DNA of 64,000 nt from CAIJXB01 sp964439595 (GTDB taxonomy: Bacteria; Chlamydiota; Chlamydiia; Chlamydiales; Rhabdochlamydiaceae). The position numbers and the translations under genes were made by a program. This document shows, in pieces, positions 16,663 through 25,492 of the stretch. Within the stretch, counting starts at the first letter, position 1. Each line of letters starts with the position of its first letter. The DNA is taken from contig CAYTOK010000010.1 of the NCBI GenBank assembly GCA_964439595.1, forward strand, positions 1 through 64,000. Direction: 5' to 3'. The notes beneath the pieces are model-generated. The model did no database searches, was not told the DNA's origin, and saw nothing but the letters and a program-made list of their open reading frames with translations.

Positions 16663-17949
16663 ATGGTAAAGAAAATTGGTTTGTTTGTTTGCATTGTTAT
16701 AGGGATAGCCGCAATTGTATTTGGGGTAACACGATATAAGAAGTGGAAAGATCGAAATGAAGTGCCGTATATAACTATTGTGGGTCCTATTGAAATGGCG
16801 GACGGAATAGGTAGGCAATCAGCTGAGCTTGCTGAGCTATTTTTAAAGGATTTTAAGACTAATATCATTGCCCGTCATTACAATAGAAGTGACGTTCCCG
16901 TTGCTGTCAAAACTATGATGAGTAAAAAAAACAAGCAACAGGGCAAAATTCTTATTTTTGAAGAAAGTTTATGGGCTCCAGGAGAAGACATAGCTCGTGT
17001 TCTTGGAACAGTTGACAGTAAGAATCAAATTAGAATCGCTTATTCGATGCTGGAGTATACCCGAATCCCTCAGGAATGGGTTATGCAATTAAATTTATAC
17101 TACGATGCTGTTGCTGTTCCTGATGCCTTTTTAATAAAAGTATATAAAGAATCTGGTGTGAAGATTCCTGTATTTGAATTGCCTCTTGGACTTGATTTAA
17201 GTGCCAATTTAAAACAGCCTATTAAGAAAACACGTAATCCTATAATGGTATTTGGTAATTTAGGGTCCACGTTAGATAGGAAGAATCAGATCGGTTTAAT
17301 CAGAGCTTTTGCTAAGGCTCTTGGTAATGTGGAAGATGCGGTGCTTCATATTAATACAAGGGGAGGCGATTTGCCAGTAAGAAAGGCTATTCTCGATGAA
17401 ATTGCAATGCAAGGGTGTGCTAATATTCATTATACGGAAATTAAGCTGCGAAAAGATGCCTATCTAAAATTTTTTAAAACGCTAGATTGTTATGTGAGTC
17501 TTGCAAAAGGAGAGGGCTTTTCCATTCAACCAAGAGAAGCGATGTCTCTTGGCATTCCTGTGATTGCAACAAATAATACGGGACAGGAAACTATTTGTAA
17601 AAGTCAGTTAGTAAGAAGTGTCACTTCAGCCCTTTTAGAGCCGGCTAAGTACTCCGGAGCAAGAATCCCTTCAGGGTATCAGTTTAATTGTGAAGTAGAC
17701 GAGGCGGCGCTTGCCATAAAGGATATTTATGATAACTATGACAAATATCTAAGTCAGGGAGAAAAAGCTCGAGAGTGGGCTTCTTTTTATGATTACTCCA
17801 ATAATGATTTAAAAGACCTCTATAGAACTTTAGTAAATCCTAAAAAAATTGTTCTAGGAGATAAAGACGTACTCCATAAAGACTATATTGAGACATCTTC
17901 AAAAGAACTATATGAGAAATATTTGCGAATAGCTATTTTCAGGAAGTAG
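16663..17949 (+). CDS. Membrane-anchored family-4-like glycosyltransferase
   Basis: A single N-terminal membrane helix (IGLFVCIVIGIAAIVFGV) is followed by a GT-B fold. The acceptor half starts with YITIVGPIEMADGIGRQSAEL. The donor half has FGNLGSTLDRKNQIGLIRAFAKAL and the conserved KGEGFSIQPREAMSLGIPVIATNNTG segment containing the E-x7-E-like pair of retaining GT4 enzymes. The donor and acceptor cannot be told from sequence. It is divergent from the cytidylyltransferase-SDR gene across 130 bases, so both may belong to glycan synthesis. ATG 16663 is chosen because it gives the whole anchor. Confidence 0.8.
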   Translation: MVKKIGLFVCIVIGIAAIVFGVTRYKKWKDRNEVPYITIVGPIEMADGIGRQSAELAELFLKDFKTNIIARHYNRSDVPVAVKTMMSKKNKQQGKILIFEESLWAPGEDIARVLGTVDSKNQIRIAYSMLEYTRIPQEWVMQLNLYYDAVAVPDAFLIKVYKESGVKIPVFELPLGLDLSANLKQPIKKTRNPIMVFGNLGSTLDRKNQIGLIRAFAKALGNVEDAVLHINTRGGDLPVRKAILDEIAMQGCANIHYTEIKLRKDAYLKFFKTLDCYVSLAKGEGFSIQPREAMSLGIPVIATNNTGQETICKSQLVRSVTSALLEPAKYSGARIPSGYQFNCEVDEAALAIKDIYDNYDKYLSQGEKAREWASFYDYSNNDLKDLYRTLVNPKKIVLGDKDVLHKDYIETSSKELYEKYLRIAIFRK

Positions 17950-17964
17950 TTTCCTGGAAAGGCG

Positions 17965-18933
17965 TTAGTAAGGAATGATCGTTTTAGAGGGCCGCCCCGG
18001 TTCTTCTTTACTATATTTAGGAAGGGTATATCCGGAAACAAGGCTAGAGAGCTCTTTCATAAGAGCTTTACCCTCAATTTCTGAGACTTCAAAATGGCTA
18101 GCTCCTGCTACTTTGTCTAGTTGATGTAAGTAGTAGGGGAGGATCCCGTGATCGGAAAGCGTTTCGAATAGCTCTTTTAACGTAAAGACGCAGTCATTTA
18201 CCCCTTTTAATAAAACGGACTGGTTTAGTACAGGGATTCCTAGCTTTTGTATTTTTTTTAGTGCACAAAAAATAGTAGAGTCTAACTCTTTTGGGTGGTT
18301 TGTGTGGATGACAAAATGTATTTGTTTAATGCAACCATCTAAGATAGCAAGGAATTCTTCGTCTATGCGCTCTGGAATTCCAATGGGAAAACGGCTATGA
18401 AATCGGATGCGTTTAATGTGGGGTATATTAGCTAGTGATTCTAAGAGATTTTTAAGCTGGGCATTAGACAAAGACAAAGGGTCTCCTCCGCTAAGGATGA
18501 TTTCGCGTAAAGAGGTGTCTTTCTCGATAAGGGATATTTCAGGTTGAAAATCTTTTCTATCAACTTCATAGAAAAAGTTTTTTCTAAAGCAATATCTGCA
18601 GTGCATAGCGCAGGCACTGCTAGTGACTAGGAGAGCTCTGCCCTGGTATTTTTGAATTAATTTAGCTTCTTTTTTGAAGGATGTATCATTAACTGGGTCT
18701 TTTTGAAACCCGGGTTCTAGTACGTTTTCGCTTGTTACAGGAAGGAACTGCTTTAGTATGGGATCTTCTATATGGGATTTTTGTATTTTTTCTGCGAGGC
18801 GCAACGGGAGATTTAAGGGGAAGGAAGATTTTATTAAGATGTCTTTTTGATTTTTATCTATTTGTAGGAATAAAGAGAGTTTTTCCCAGGAAACGAAATT
18901 TTGTAATTGAATTTGACGCCAGTTAGAAATCAA
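17965..18933 (-). CDS. epmB: EF-P (R)-beta-lysine pathway lysine 2,3-aminomutase
   Basis: Radical-SAM, PLP-dependent enzyme that turns (S)-alpha-lysine into (R)-beta-lysine for attachment to elongation factor P by EpmA. The [4Fe-4S] motif is C-x3-C-x2-C (Cys108, 112, 115 in ACAMHCRYCFR). GGDPLSLSNAQL follows, and the C-terminal LPKYSKEEPGRPSK contains the PLP lysine. At 322 residues it has the short EpmB-type length and lacks the C-terminal oligomerisation extension of catabolic KamA. It converges on the glycosyltransferase. EpmA and EpmC candidates are also in this window. Confidence 0.9.
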   Translation of the reverse strand: MISNWRQIQLQNFVSWEKLSLFLQIDKNQKDILIKSSFPLNLPLRLAEKIQKSHIEDPILKQFLPVTSENVLEPGFQKDPVNDTSFKKEAKLIQKYQGRALLVTSSACAMHCRYCFRKNFFYEVDRKDFQPEISLIEKDTSLREIILSGGDPLSLSNAQLKNLLESLANIPHIKRIRFHSRFPIGIPERIDEEFLAILDGCIKQIHFVIHTNHPKELDSTIFCALKKIQKLGIPVLNQSVLLKGVNDCVFTLKELFETLSDHGILPYYLHQLDKVAGASHFEVSEIEGKALMKELSSLVSGYTLPKYSKEEPGRPSKTIIPY

Positions 18934-19088
18934 AAAATCCTCTTCGTGATGTGAATATAGCCCATAATTCTAGGGGAATGTGCTGTTTTTTTAAAGGAAA
19001 AGAATTTTATAAAAATAGAGTTTGTAAAAAAAAATCATTTATATTACAACGAAAGTTGGATTTAAAAATTTAAATTTCAGGAGTGGTT

Positions 19089-19364
19089 ATGAAAAAATTT
19101 TTTATTTTAGCGGCTTTGACAGTAGGTTGTGGTAGCTTTATGAACTCTTATGCAGACAGCGCTGCAACGGCTTGCACAGTTTCTTCGGATGAGCAAGCTT
19201 TTATGGATACGCTTTCCGATGCGAATAAAACGGCATTTTGTCAGATGTCAGAAGAGCAAAGAGCAGCTTGTATGCAAATGACAAAGACAATGGATGACTA
19301 TGGTAATCAGATGACCTCTGATGAAGCTGTACAGAGTATGGCTAGCAATATGCCTTCTAAGTAG
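19089..19364 (+). CDS. Small secreted protein, paralogue 1
   Basis: 91 residues. The Sec signal peptide MKKFFILAALTVGCGSFMNSYA is followed by a mature part with about three short helices and Cys residues (C32, C58 and C68 by approximate count). The core reads AFMDTLSDANKTAFCQMSEEQRAACMQM. The same pattern recurs in the next gene, so this is a tandem duplicate. AGGAG lies 5 bases before ATG 19089. The name and function are unknown, and no lipobox is placed convincingly. Confidence 0.7.
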   Translation: MKKFFILAALTVGCGSFMNSYADSAATACTVSSDEQAFMDTLSDANKTAFCQMSEEQRAACMQMTKTMDDYGNQMTSDEAVQSMASNMPSK

Positions 19365-19422
19365 ATGTTGAGTTGGTCTATCGGTTAACTTAGATCGATA
19401 GACCTTTATTTTAGGTGGTATT

Positions 19423-19719
19423 TTGAGATATATTTTTCTTTTCTCTTTTTTTTTAGGGCTTTTAGGATCTCTTGAATGCTTACCGATACAATCTACTGGT
19501 TTTTCTTTAAATTTAGAAGAAATGGTATTTGCTTCTAAATTATCTGACGAAAATCGTCGTCTATTTTGTTACACATTTTCTGATAAAGAAAGAAAGGATG
19601 CCATGGATGCATCTAAAGAATTTTCTCCTAATCAAGGTGTGGAAAGTGTTCTTCAGTTTTCTAAGCAGGAAATGTCAAGTATTTCTTGTGAAGGAGAGTC
19701 TCTAGACTTCGGAAAATAG
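19423..19719 (+). CDS. Small secreted protein, paralogue 2
   Basis: 98 residues from TTG 19423, with AGGTGG upstream. A hydrophobic signal-like start (YIFLFSFFLGLLGSLECLP) is followed by MVFASKLSDENRRLFCYTFSDKERKDAMDAS. This aligns without gaps to the core of the preceding gene: F-x3-L-S-D-x-N-[KR]-x2-F-C-x3-S-[ED]-[EK]-[EQ]-R. Both genes share the strand and lie about 60 bases apart, probably in one transcript. Confidence 0.65.
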   Translation: MRYIFLFSFFLGLLGSLECLPIQSTGFSLNLEEMVFASKLSDENRRLFCYTFSDKERKDAMDASKEFSPNQGVESVLQFSKQEMSSISCEGESLDFGK

Positions 19720-19761
19720 ATTGTAATTTTTTTATAATAAAGATGCTTTTATTGGAGGAAA

Positions 19762-20056
19762 ATGACGAACGTATCTACGGGTGAGTTTTTTTTGCGACTG
19801 CAGAAAGATTATGAAAAAACCATTCTTGAAAAATACACATAAAGGAGTAATTGTTGCGGTGGGATTTGGGTAGACAGGATTGTGTCTTTTAAATGCATTT
19901 AGAGAAAAGGGATTTCCTCTTATAGGTTATGATATTGATATAAAAAAAGTATAGGCGGTTTAAAAGGAGGAATCTTGTTATAATTTTGTTCCAGTAGATT
20001 CTATATTTTCTTCTTCTTTTATCTGTAGTGAAGACTCCCTATTAAAGAGGCTGTAA
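19762..20056 (+). pseudogene. Decayed UDP-sugar dehydrogenase (WbpA/WecC type) N-terminus
   Basis: ATG 19762 follows a good GGAGG and reads about 26 codons (MTNVSTGEFFLRLQKDYEKT). The reading then moves to another frame, KGVIVAVGFG, stop, TGLCLLNAFREKGFPLIGYDIDIKKV, stop, which contains the NAD-binding start of nucleotide-sugar dehydrogenases (normally IGLGYVGLPLA-FREKGF-VIGYDID). It continues as KEESCYNFVPVDSI. One frameshift and at least three stops are visible, and the rest of the gene is missing. It suggests a lost surface-polysaccharide branch, in line with the nearby glycosyltransferase and cytidylyltransferase. Confidence 0.75.
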
Positions 20057-20122
20057 ACCGTCCTTTCTTTTTATCAGACATGGATGTATTCTTAATTTTC
20101 ATGTTTTTACTAGGGAAATGGT

Positions 20123-21517
20123 ATGTCTGAGAGTGAAAAAAAATCTATTCAAGAGTCTTTAAAACCGATTGTGGCCCTTTGTAAGAGAAGGGGATTCATT
20201 TATCCTGGATCGGAGGTGTACGGTGGTTTTGCTAATACGTATTCTTTTGGTCCGTATGGTGTAGAGCTTAAAAAAAATATAAAGGATCTTTGGTGGAAAA
20301 CATTTGTCCACGAAAGGAGAGATATGGTCGGTCTTGACGGACCTATCCTCTTACACCCGAAAGTATGGAAAGCTTCAGGACATCTTGACGGATTTAATGA
20401 CGCTCTTATTGACTGTAAGGCTTGCAAGGGAAGGTTTCGCTGTGATCATTTAATTGAAGAGGCCACTTCTATTGATGCGGATGGTATGGGAGTAGAGGAA
20501 ATGACCTCGCTCATTAAAGAGCACAAAATTGCTTGCCCAAGATGTAAAGCACATGACTTTACCGAGGTACGGCACTTTAATTTGATGTTCTCTACTCATA
20601 TGAGTAAAACGGGAGCTGAGGGGGATACAGCTTATCTTAGGCCGGAAACAGCACAAGCTATTTTTCTTGATTTTAAAAATATTGTCGACACGATGCGCGT
20701 TAAGATCCCTTTTGGAGCCGCTCAAATAGGAAAAGCTTTTCGTAATGAAATTACCCCGGGAAACTTTATTTTTAGAGTGGTGGAATTTGAGCAAATGGAG
20801 ATCGAGTATTTTATTAGAGAGTCGGATTGGGAAGGGACATTTACCTCTTGGCTTAAGTCTATGCACTCTTGGTGTGCATTAATTGGCCTTAAAGCGGAGC
20901 ATGTTCATGAAAAAGAACACGCTAAAGAAAAGCTCTCTCATTACTCTAAAAGAACGGTAGATTTAGTGTATGACTTTCCCTTTGGGACAAGTGAGCTCTA
21001 CGGCCTTGCTTACCGTACTGACTTTGACCTTCGCCGCCATGCTGAATTTTCAGGGCAGAATTTAGAGTACACGGACTTGGAGACAAGGGAAAAATTTATT
21101 CCTCACGTCATAGAGCCTACATTTGGTGTAGAAAGAACTCTTTTAGCTTTGCTTTGTGACGCTTATGAAGAACAGCTTTTAGAAAATGGAGAAACCCGCA
21201 CTGTCTTACATTTATCTCCTAGAGTTGCTCCCGTGAAGGTAGCGGTATTCCCTTTAATGAAGAAAGAGCCCCTAGGTAGTAAAGCCCAGGAGGTATTTAA
21301 ACTTCTACAGGCTCACTGGTATTGTGAGTATGATGAATCGGGAGCTATAGGTAAAAGATATAGAAGACAAGACGAGCTCGGAACCCCTTACTGTGTGACA
21401 ATTGACTTTGATACTATAGAGCAAGATACGGTCACTTTAAGAGATAGAGACTCCATGCTACAAGAGAGAATTCCTATTAAAGATCTTTTGGAAGTTTTAA
21501 GGGCTAAATTGCAGTGA
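20123..21517 (+). CDS. glyS: Glycine--tRNA ligase, dimeric (alpha2) class IIa type
   Basis: Charges tRNA-Gly. The start CKRRGFIYPGSEVYGGFANTYSFGPYG and the motif-2 block GKAFRNEITPGNFIFRVVEFEQMEIEYF are those of the single-chain alpha2 GlyRS found in Firmicutes, archaea and eukaryotes. The C-terminal anticodon-binding domain starts near residue 370 (PVKVAVFPL). A Cys pair region (CKACKGRF, CPRCKAH) lies in the insertion. Chlamydia itself uses the unrelated bacterial alpha/beta-type enzyme as a fusion, so this is a different GlyRS class. The stop overlaps the aroA start by 4 bases. Confidence 0.93.
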   Translation: MSESEKKSIQESLKPIVALCKRRGFIYPGSEVYGGFANTYSFGPYGVELKKNIKDLWWKTFVHERRDMVGLDGPILLHPKVWKASGHLDGFNDALIDCKACKGRFRCDHLIEEATSIDADGMGVEEMTSLIKEHKIACPRCKAHDFTEVRHFNLMFSTHMSKTGAEGDTAYLRPETAQAIFLDFKNIVDTMRVKIPFGAAQIGKAFRNEITPGNFIFRVVEFEQMEIEYFIRESDWEGTFTSWLKSMHSWCALIGLKAEHVHEKEHAKEKLSHYSKRTVDLVYDFPFGTSELYGLAYRTDFDLRRHAEFSGQNLEYTDLETREKFIPHVIEPTFGVERTLLALLCDAYEEQLLENGETRTVLHLSPRVAPVKVAVFPLMKKEPLGSKAQEVFKLLQAHWYCEYDESGAIGKRYRRQDELGTPYCVTIDFDTIEQDTVTLRDRDSMLQERIPIKDLLEVLRAKLQ

Positions 21518-22803
21518 TAAGTAGAGCTTGTCTTCTTCCTATGGAGGCACCTATTCGTGCAAAGGTAAGGGTGCCGGGCTCTAAAAGTTTTACTAATAGG
21601 GCCCTTATTATGGCTGCATTAGCTGAGGGAACAACCTTTTTAGAGGGTGGTTCTATCGCTGAAGACAGTGCTATTTTGGTGCGTGCCCTGCGGGTTCTTG
21701 GCGTTTTTATCGAAGAAAAAGAGGGGATATTACAAGTTCAGGGAAGTGGGGGTTCTTTCCCCTTTTTTGAAGGCGTATTAGATGTGGGTGATGCCGGAAC
21801 CGCCATGCGTTTTCTGACAGCACTTTGTTCTACCATTCCCGGAACCACTATAATAAAGGGTTCTCCTCGCATGCATGAACGTCCCATTCAAGGACTTGTG
21901 GACGCCCTGCGTTTTTTAGGTGCTCGCATAACGTATTTGGGTAAAGAGGGCTCCGCCCCTATTAAGATAGAAGGTGGGTATCTTAGGGGGGGGAGGGTCT
22001 TAGTGGATGCTTCTTTGAGTAGTCAGTTTGTTTCTTCATTACTTATGATAGCTCCCATTTTACCTTTTGATACGGAAATTATTGCAGCAGAGGGTACTCC
22101 TTCTTTATCCTATATTGGGATAACTGCTTCTATCATGCAAAGTTTTGGAGCTAGTTTAAAAATTATTTCTCCTTGGCACTATTTAGTGAAGGGTTATAGT
22201 GGCTACAAATCTTGTTTTTATTCTATAGAGCCTGATGCTTCTTCTGCTTCCTATTTTTTTGGGCTTGCCGCTTTGACACAAAGCTGTATTCGTGTAGATG
22301 GGCTATCTGAGAAAAGTGTGCAAGGAGATGTCCGCTTTGTGGATATCTTAGAAAAAATGGGATCTAAGGTGATAAAAACAGAGAAATATATAGAAGTAGA
22401 GGGGACATCTGCGCTTAAGGGTGTTACAGTAGATATGGTAGATATGCCAGATACAGCACAAACTCTTAGCGTTATCGCAGCTTTTGCTAAGGGAACAACG
22501 TATATTCAAGGCTTAAAGACGCTCGAGTTAAAAGAAACAAGGCGTTTAACAGCCCTATACGCAGAGCTTAGTCGTGTGGGTATTCACTGCTGTATTTCAG
22601 AGGAAACGATAAAGATAGAAGGGGGACTTCCCAGAGGAGCTCCGATCCGAACGTATAATGACCATCGGATGGCGATGTCTTTTGCTCTTTCAGGTGCTAT
22701 TATTAAGGATGTTCGTGTGGAGGATCCTTTTGTAGTGCGTAAGTCATTTCCTGATTTTTGGGATCAGCTCCTATCTTTGGGGGTAGGAGTCGAATTTCAA
22801 TGA
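21514..22803 (+). CDS. aroA: 3-Phosphoshikimate 1-carboxyvinyltransferase (EPSP synthase)
   Basis: Sixth step of the shikimate pathway, transferring enolpyruvyl from PEP to shikimate 3-phosphate. Typical blocks are VPGSKSFTNRALIMAALAEG, GDAGTAMRFLTAL, the LSSQFVSSLLM block and NDHRMAMSFALSG. 429 residues is full length. It starts at GTG 21514 inside the glyS stop and overlaps aroK by ATGA. The glyS-aroA-aroK run is therefore one translationally coupled operon. Confidence 0.96.
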   Translation: MISRACLLPMEAPIRAKVRVPGSKSFTNRALIMAALAEGTTFLEGGSIAEDSAILVRALRVLGVFIEEKEGILQVQGSGGSFPFFEGVLDVGDAGTAMRFLTALCSTIPGTTIIKGSPRMHERPIQGLVDALRFLGARITYLGKEGSAPIKIEGGYLRGGRVLVDASLSSQFVSSLLMIAPILPFDTEIIAAEGTPSLSYIGITASIMQSFGASLKIISPWHYLVKGYSGYKSCFYSIEPDASSASYFFGLAALTQSCIRVDGLSEKSVQGDVRFVDILEKMGSKVIKTEKYIEVEGTSALKGVTVDMVDMPDTAQTLSVIAAFAKGTTYIQGLKTLELKETRRLTALYAELSRVGIHCCISEETIKIEGGLPRGAPIRTYNDHRMAMSFALSGAIIKDVRVEDPFVVRKSFPDFWDQLLSLGVGVEFQ

Positions 22804-23330
22804 TAGATAAGCAGCAGAATATTATTTTAATTGGTTTTATGGGTTCTGGAAAAACCACACTAGCAAAATTACTTGCTGCAAAACTTGGCCTTGTGCGAAG
22901 GGAAGTAGATGAGGAGGTTTTAGCGATTTCTGGGTATAGCTCTATTAGGGAATTATTTCATGAAAAAGGAGAAGTTTTCTTTCGTCAGATGGAAACTAAG
23001 GTGTTAGAGGATGCGTTAAAAAAAACGCATCAGGTAATTTCTCCAGGCGGTGGAGCTCCCGTAAGAAATGGGGAACTTTTAATGAAAAGTGGGACTATAA
23101 TTTATTTAAAGTGTTCTTTAAAGGTAATAAAAAACAGATTACAAGAGGATTTTTCTAGGCCCTTGCTTTCTAAGGTAAAGAGCGTAGAAGATCTTTATCT
23201 AGAAAGATCTGTTATCTATGAGAAGTTGGCAGATTTTACTATAGATGCTGAAGTGAGAATAGAGGAAGTATTAGAACTTGCTTTAAGTTGTGTAAAATTA
23301 CAAAGAGAAAATTTACAGGAAGTTTTTTAA
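22800..23330 (+). CDS. aroK: Shikimate kinase
   Basis: Phosphorylates shikimate with ATP, supplying the AroA substrate. It shows the Walker A sequence GFMGSGKTT near residue 13, the shikimate-site D-E pair (REVDEEVL), GEVFFRQMETKVL, the GGGAP motif and the lid Arg in RLQEDFSRPLL. I start at ATG 22800 (176 residues), which overlaps the aroA stop. The frame extends to 22758, but that part is aroA sequence. Confidence 0.95.
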   Translation: MIDKQQNIILIGFMGSGKTTLAKLLAAKLGLVRREVDEEVLAISGYSSIRELFHEKGEVFFRQMETKVLEDALKKTHQVISPGGGAPVRNGELLMKSGTIIYLKCSLKVIKNRLQEDFSRPLLSKVKSVEDLYLERSVIYEKLADFTIDAEVRIEEVLELALSCVKLQRENLQEVF

Positions 23331-24206
23331 GTGAAGAAGTATTTGTATGGGATTTTTTTGGTAGGGATGCTTACTATTCTTTCTGATTTTTGTCATGATA
23401 AGACAAAGGGATTTGCCATAGGTAAGCTTGCGCATTCTTTTAATAACAAAGAAGAGGTATTCCCCCCTGGAGATTCTTTAGAAGAGAGGAAAGAAATAAA
23501 AGAAGCCTTAGAGCAGCCCTTTCAGTATTTAAAAAAAGGAAAATATTGTTTTGCTTTTGCTTCAGAAGATGGTCAGTATGTGCTTAAATTTTTCCAACGA
23601 TCTCCTATAGAACCCCCCTTTTGGGCTAATTTGAGTGTAGTTAAGTTTTTTTTCCCTTCGGCCTGTGAGAGAGTCATTGCCAAGAAGAAAAAACAAAAGG
23701 AGTTGAATTTTAAAAGTTATGAAATGGCTTTTACCCATTTCAAAAAGCAAACCGGCATACTAGGTTTACATGTATATCCATCTCTTTGCTTAGAAAATAG
23801 GGTAACCCTATACGATAATATTAAGGTTAAGCATGAGATAGACATAAATAAGTATTGTTTTATTTTACAAAAAAAAGCAGCCCCATTTTGTTTGTATTTT
23901 AAGCAGCTCATGTCTTTAGAGCCGAACAAGGCTTATGCGCTTTTAACGCAATTTGCGCTCTTGCTTAAAGAAAGAGCTGATCAAGGGGTCTCTGATGCAG
24001 ATCTTTCTCCCAGGTATAATTTAGGTGTAATAGATGGAAAAATAGTTCCCTTTGATCTTGATGGATTACGATTTATGGGAAGTTGCTATAATAAACAACA
24101 GCGAATGCTTCAAGATGCTAAAAAGATGTTCCTTTGGTTAGATAGTACATATCCAGAGGCTTCTTGTTTTTTAGAAAAAGAAATTAACGTAATTAGTCAG
24201 CAATAA
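23331..24206 (+). CDS. Exported protein with a degenerate protein-kinase-like fold
   Basis: Family not recognised by name. The first 20 residues (MKKYLYGIFLVGMLTILSDF) form a signal peptide or anchor. A kinase-like pattern follows. YCFAFASEDGQYVLKFFQ resembles beta-strands 2-3 with the ATP-binding Lys (K86). SDADLSPRYNLGVIDGKIVPFDLDGLRF resembles a catalytic loop (D224, N230) and a DFG-like metal site (D242 or D244). The Gly-rich loop is not obvious. It starts with GTG at the base following the aroK stop, so it is likely in the same transcript. A periplasmic or secreted small-molecule or protein kinase is an inference. Confidence 0.6.
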   Translation: MKKYLYGIFLVGMLTILSDFCHDKTKGFAIGKLAHSFNNKEEVFPPGDSLEERKEIKEALEQPFQYLKKGKYCFAFASEDGQYVLKFFQRSPIEPPFWANLSVVKFFFPSACERVIAKKKKQKELNFKSYEMAFTHFKKQTGILGLHVYPSLCLENRVTLYDNIKVKHEIDINKYCFILQKKAAPFCLYFKQLMSLEPNKAYALLTQFALLLKERADQGVSDADLSPRYNLGVIDGKIVPFDLDGLRFMGSCYNKQQRMLQDAKKMFLWLDSTYPEASCFLEKEINVISQQ

Positions 24207-24211
24207 GAAAA

Positions 24212-24234
24212 AGTTGCGGGAAAAACCCGCAACT
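24212..24234 (-). terminator. Terminator of dnaJ
   Basis: AGTTGCGGG-AAAAA-CCCGCAACT, with a T-run (CTTTTTC) on the minus-strand side. It ends dnaJ transcription between two convergent genes. Confidence 0.85.
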
Positions 24235-24238
24235 AAAG

Positions 24239-25396
24239 TTAGCTTTTAGAAAAAAGAACTTTGATTTTATCTAAAAAAGTTTTTCTTCTTGGGGAGTTGT
24301 GCTCGGTTTCTAATTCTGCAAAGTCTTTAAGAAGAGACTTTTGCTTTTCATTAAGATCTACCGGCGTTTCTACAGAAACTTTAATGAGAAGGTCCCCTCT
24401 TCCCTGGCCGTGTACATTAGGGCACCCCTCATTTTTCACTCTGAGAACTTTTCCTGTTTGAGTACCTTCAGGTATTTGTATTTTACAGACACCTTCGCCG
24501 AGTTTAGGAATTTCTTTTTTAGAGCCAAGAGCGGCTTCTACAAAAGAAATGGGTAATTCTAATAAAAGATCGTCGCCTTCTCTTTGAAAGATTTTATGAG
24601 GCTCTACGGTAATGTAGGCATATAAATCTCCTGAAGGGCCTCCATTTTCTCCGGCATCACCATAGCCGGCAACCCGTAGTCTCATGCCGCTATTTATGCC
24701 GGCAGGGATCTTAATTGTAGTTTTTTGTTTTTCTTTAACTCTACCTTCGCCGTGGCACTGTTTGCAAGGATCGGTGATAATAGTTCCTTTGCCGTGGCAT
24801 TGATGGCATTCTGTAGCCATGCTGAAGAATCCGCGGTTTTGGTGTACTTGTCCTCTTCCCTGGCAGGTTGTGCATTTTTTTTGTCCTGCGGAGCTAGCTG
24901 TGCCTTTTCCATGACAAGAACCACATTGGGCGTAATTTGTTAAAGAAACCTCTTTTTCTACTCCTCTTGCAGCTTCTTCAAGAGAAAGAGATAGGTTCAT
25001 TCGTTTGCTTGCGCCCTGGCGAGAGGTTTCCTCTGGGCCGCTACTATCGAAGCCAAAGAAGCTATTAAAAATAGACTCTTGGCCCCCGCCTCCACCGAAG
25101 GCTCCCATAAATGTTCTAAGGGCCTCATCCATAGAAGAGAATCCTCCAGAGAAGCCTCCGGCTCCACCGGCTCCTCCTTTAAGGGCATCAGCTCCATACT
25201 GGTCGTAAATGCCTTTCTTTTTCTCATCGCTAAGAACTTCATAAGCTTCAGAGATTTCTTTGAATTTTTTTTCCGCTTTGGGGTCTCCGGGGTTTTTATC
25301 CGGGTGATATTTAATGGCACCTTTACGATAAGCCTTCTTTATCTCATCTTGTGTAGCGTTTTTAGCAATGTCTAGCACTTGATAATAATCTGTCAT
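24239..25396 (-). CDS. dnaJ: Chaperone protein DnaJ
   Basis: Hsp40 co-chaperone that stimulates DnaK ATPase and delivers substrates. The J domain (TDYYQVLDI...) has HPD in IKYHPDKNPG. A Gly/Phe-rich linker follows. Four zinc-binding repeats of the CxxCxGxG kind run from CGSCHGKG to CKQCHGEG, and the C-terminal client-binding domains complete the type-I layout. I start at the ATG before TDYY (25396, 385 residues), with GAGAGGG upstream. The longer frame to 25438 adds unrelated sequence. The order with rpsU and tsaB matches Chlamydia. Confidence 0.96.
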   Translation of the reverse strand: MTDYYQVLDIAKNATQDEIKKAYRKGAIKYHPDKNPGDPKAEKKFKEISEAYEVLSDEKKKGIYDQYGADALKGGAGGAGGFSGGFSSMDEALRTFMGAFGGGGGQESIFNSFFGFDSSGPEETSRQGASKRMNLSLSLEEAARGVEKEVSLTNYAQCGSCHGKGTASSAGQKKCTTCQGRGQVHQNRGFFSMATECHQCHGKGTIITDPCKQCHGEGRVKEKQKTTIKIPAGINSGMRLRVAGYGDAGENGGPSGDLYAYITVEPHKIFQREGDDLLLELPISFVEAALGSKKEIPKLGEGVCKIQIPEGTQTGKVLRVKNEGCPNVHGQGRGDLLIKVSVETPVDLNEKQKSLLKDFAELETEHNSPRRKTFLDKIKVLFSKS

Positions 25397-25431
25397 ATAA
25401 ACCCTCTCACATAAAAAACCCGATAAAAAAA

Positions 25432-25461
25432 TTAGCAAATCGCTGAAGTGCGGTTTGCTAA
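25432..25461 (-). terminator. Terminator of rpsU
   Basis: TTAGCAAA and TTTGCTAA arms with an inner CG-rich part, followed on the minus strand by a T-run (TTTTTTATCGGG). It separates rpsU from dnaJ. Confidence 0.8.
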
Positions 25462-25492
25462 TGATAAAACTAAAAAAATGTTCTTTTTTCGC

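Noticed and set aside
24694..25375. Several open frames on both strands across dnaJ
   Set aside because: They are shadows of the Gly/Cys-rich repeats of dnaJ, lack ribosome sites and match no family.
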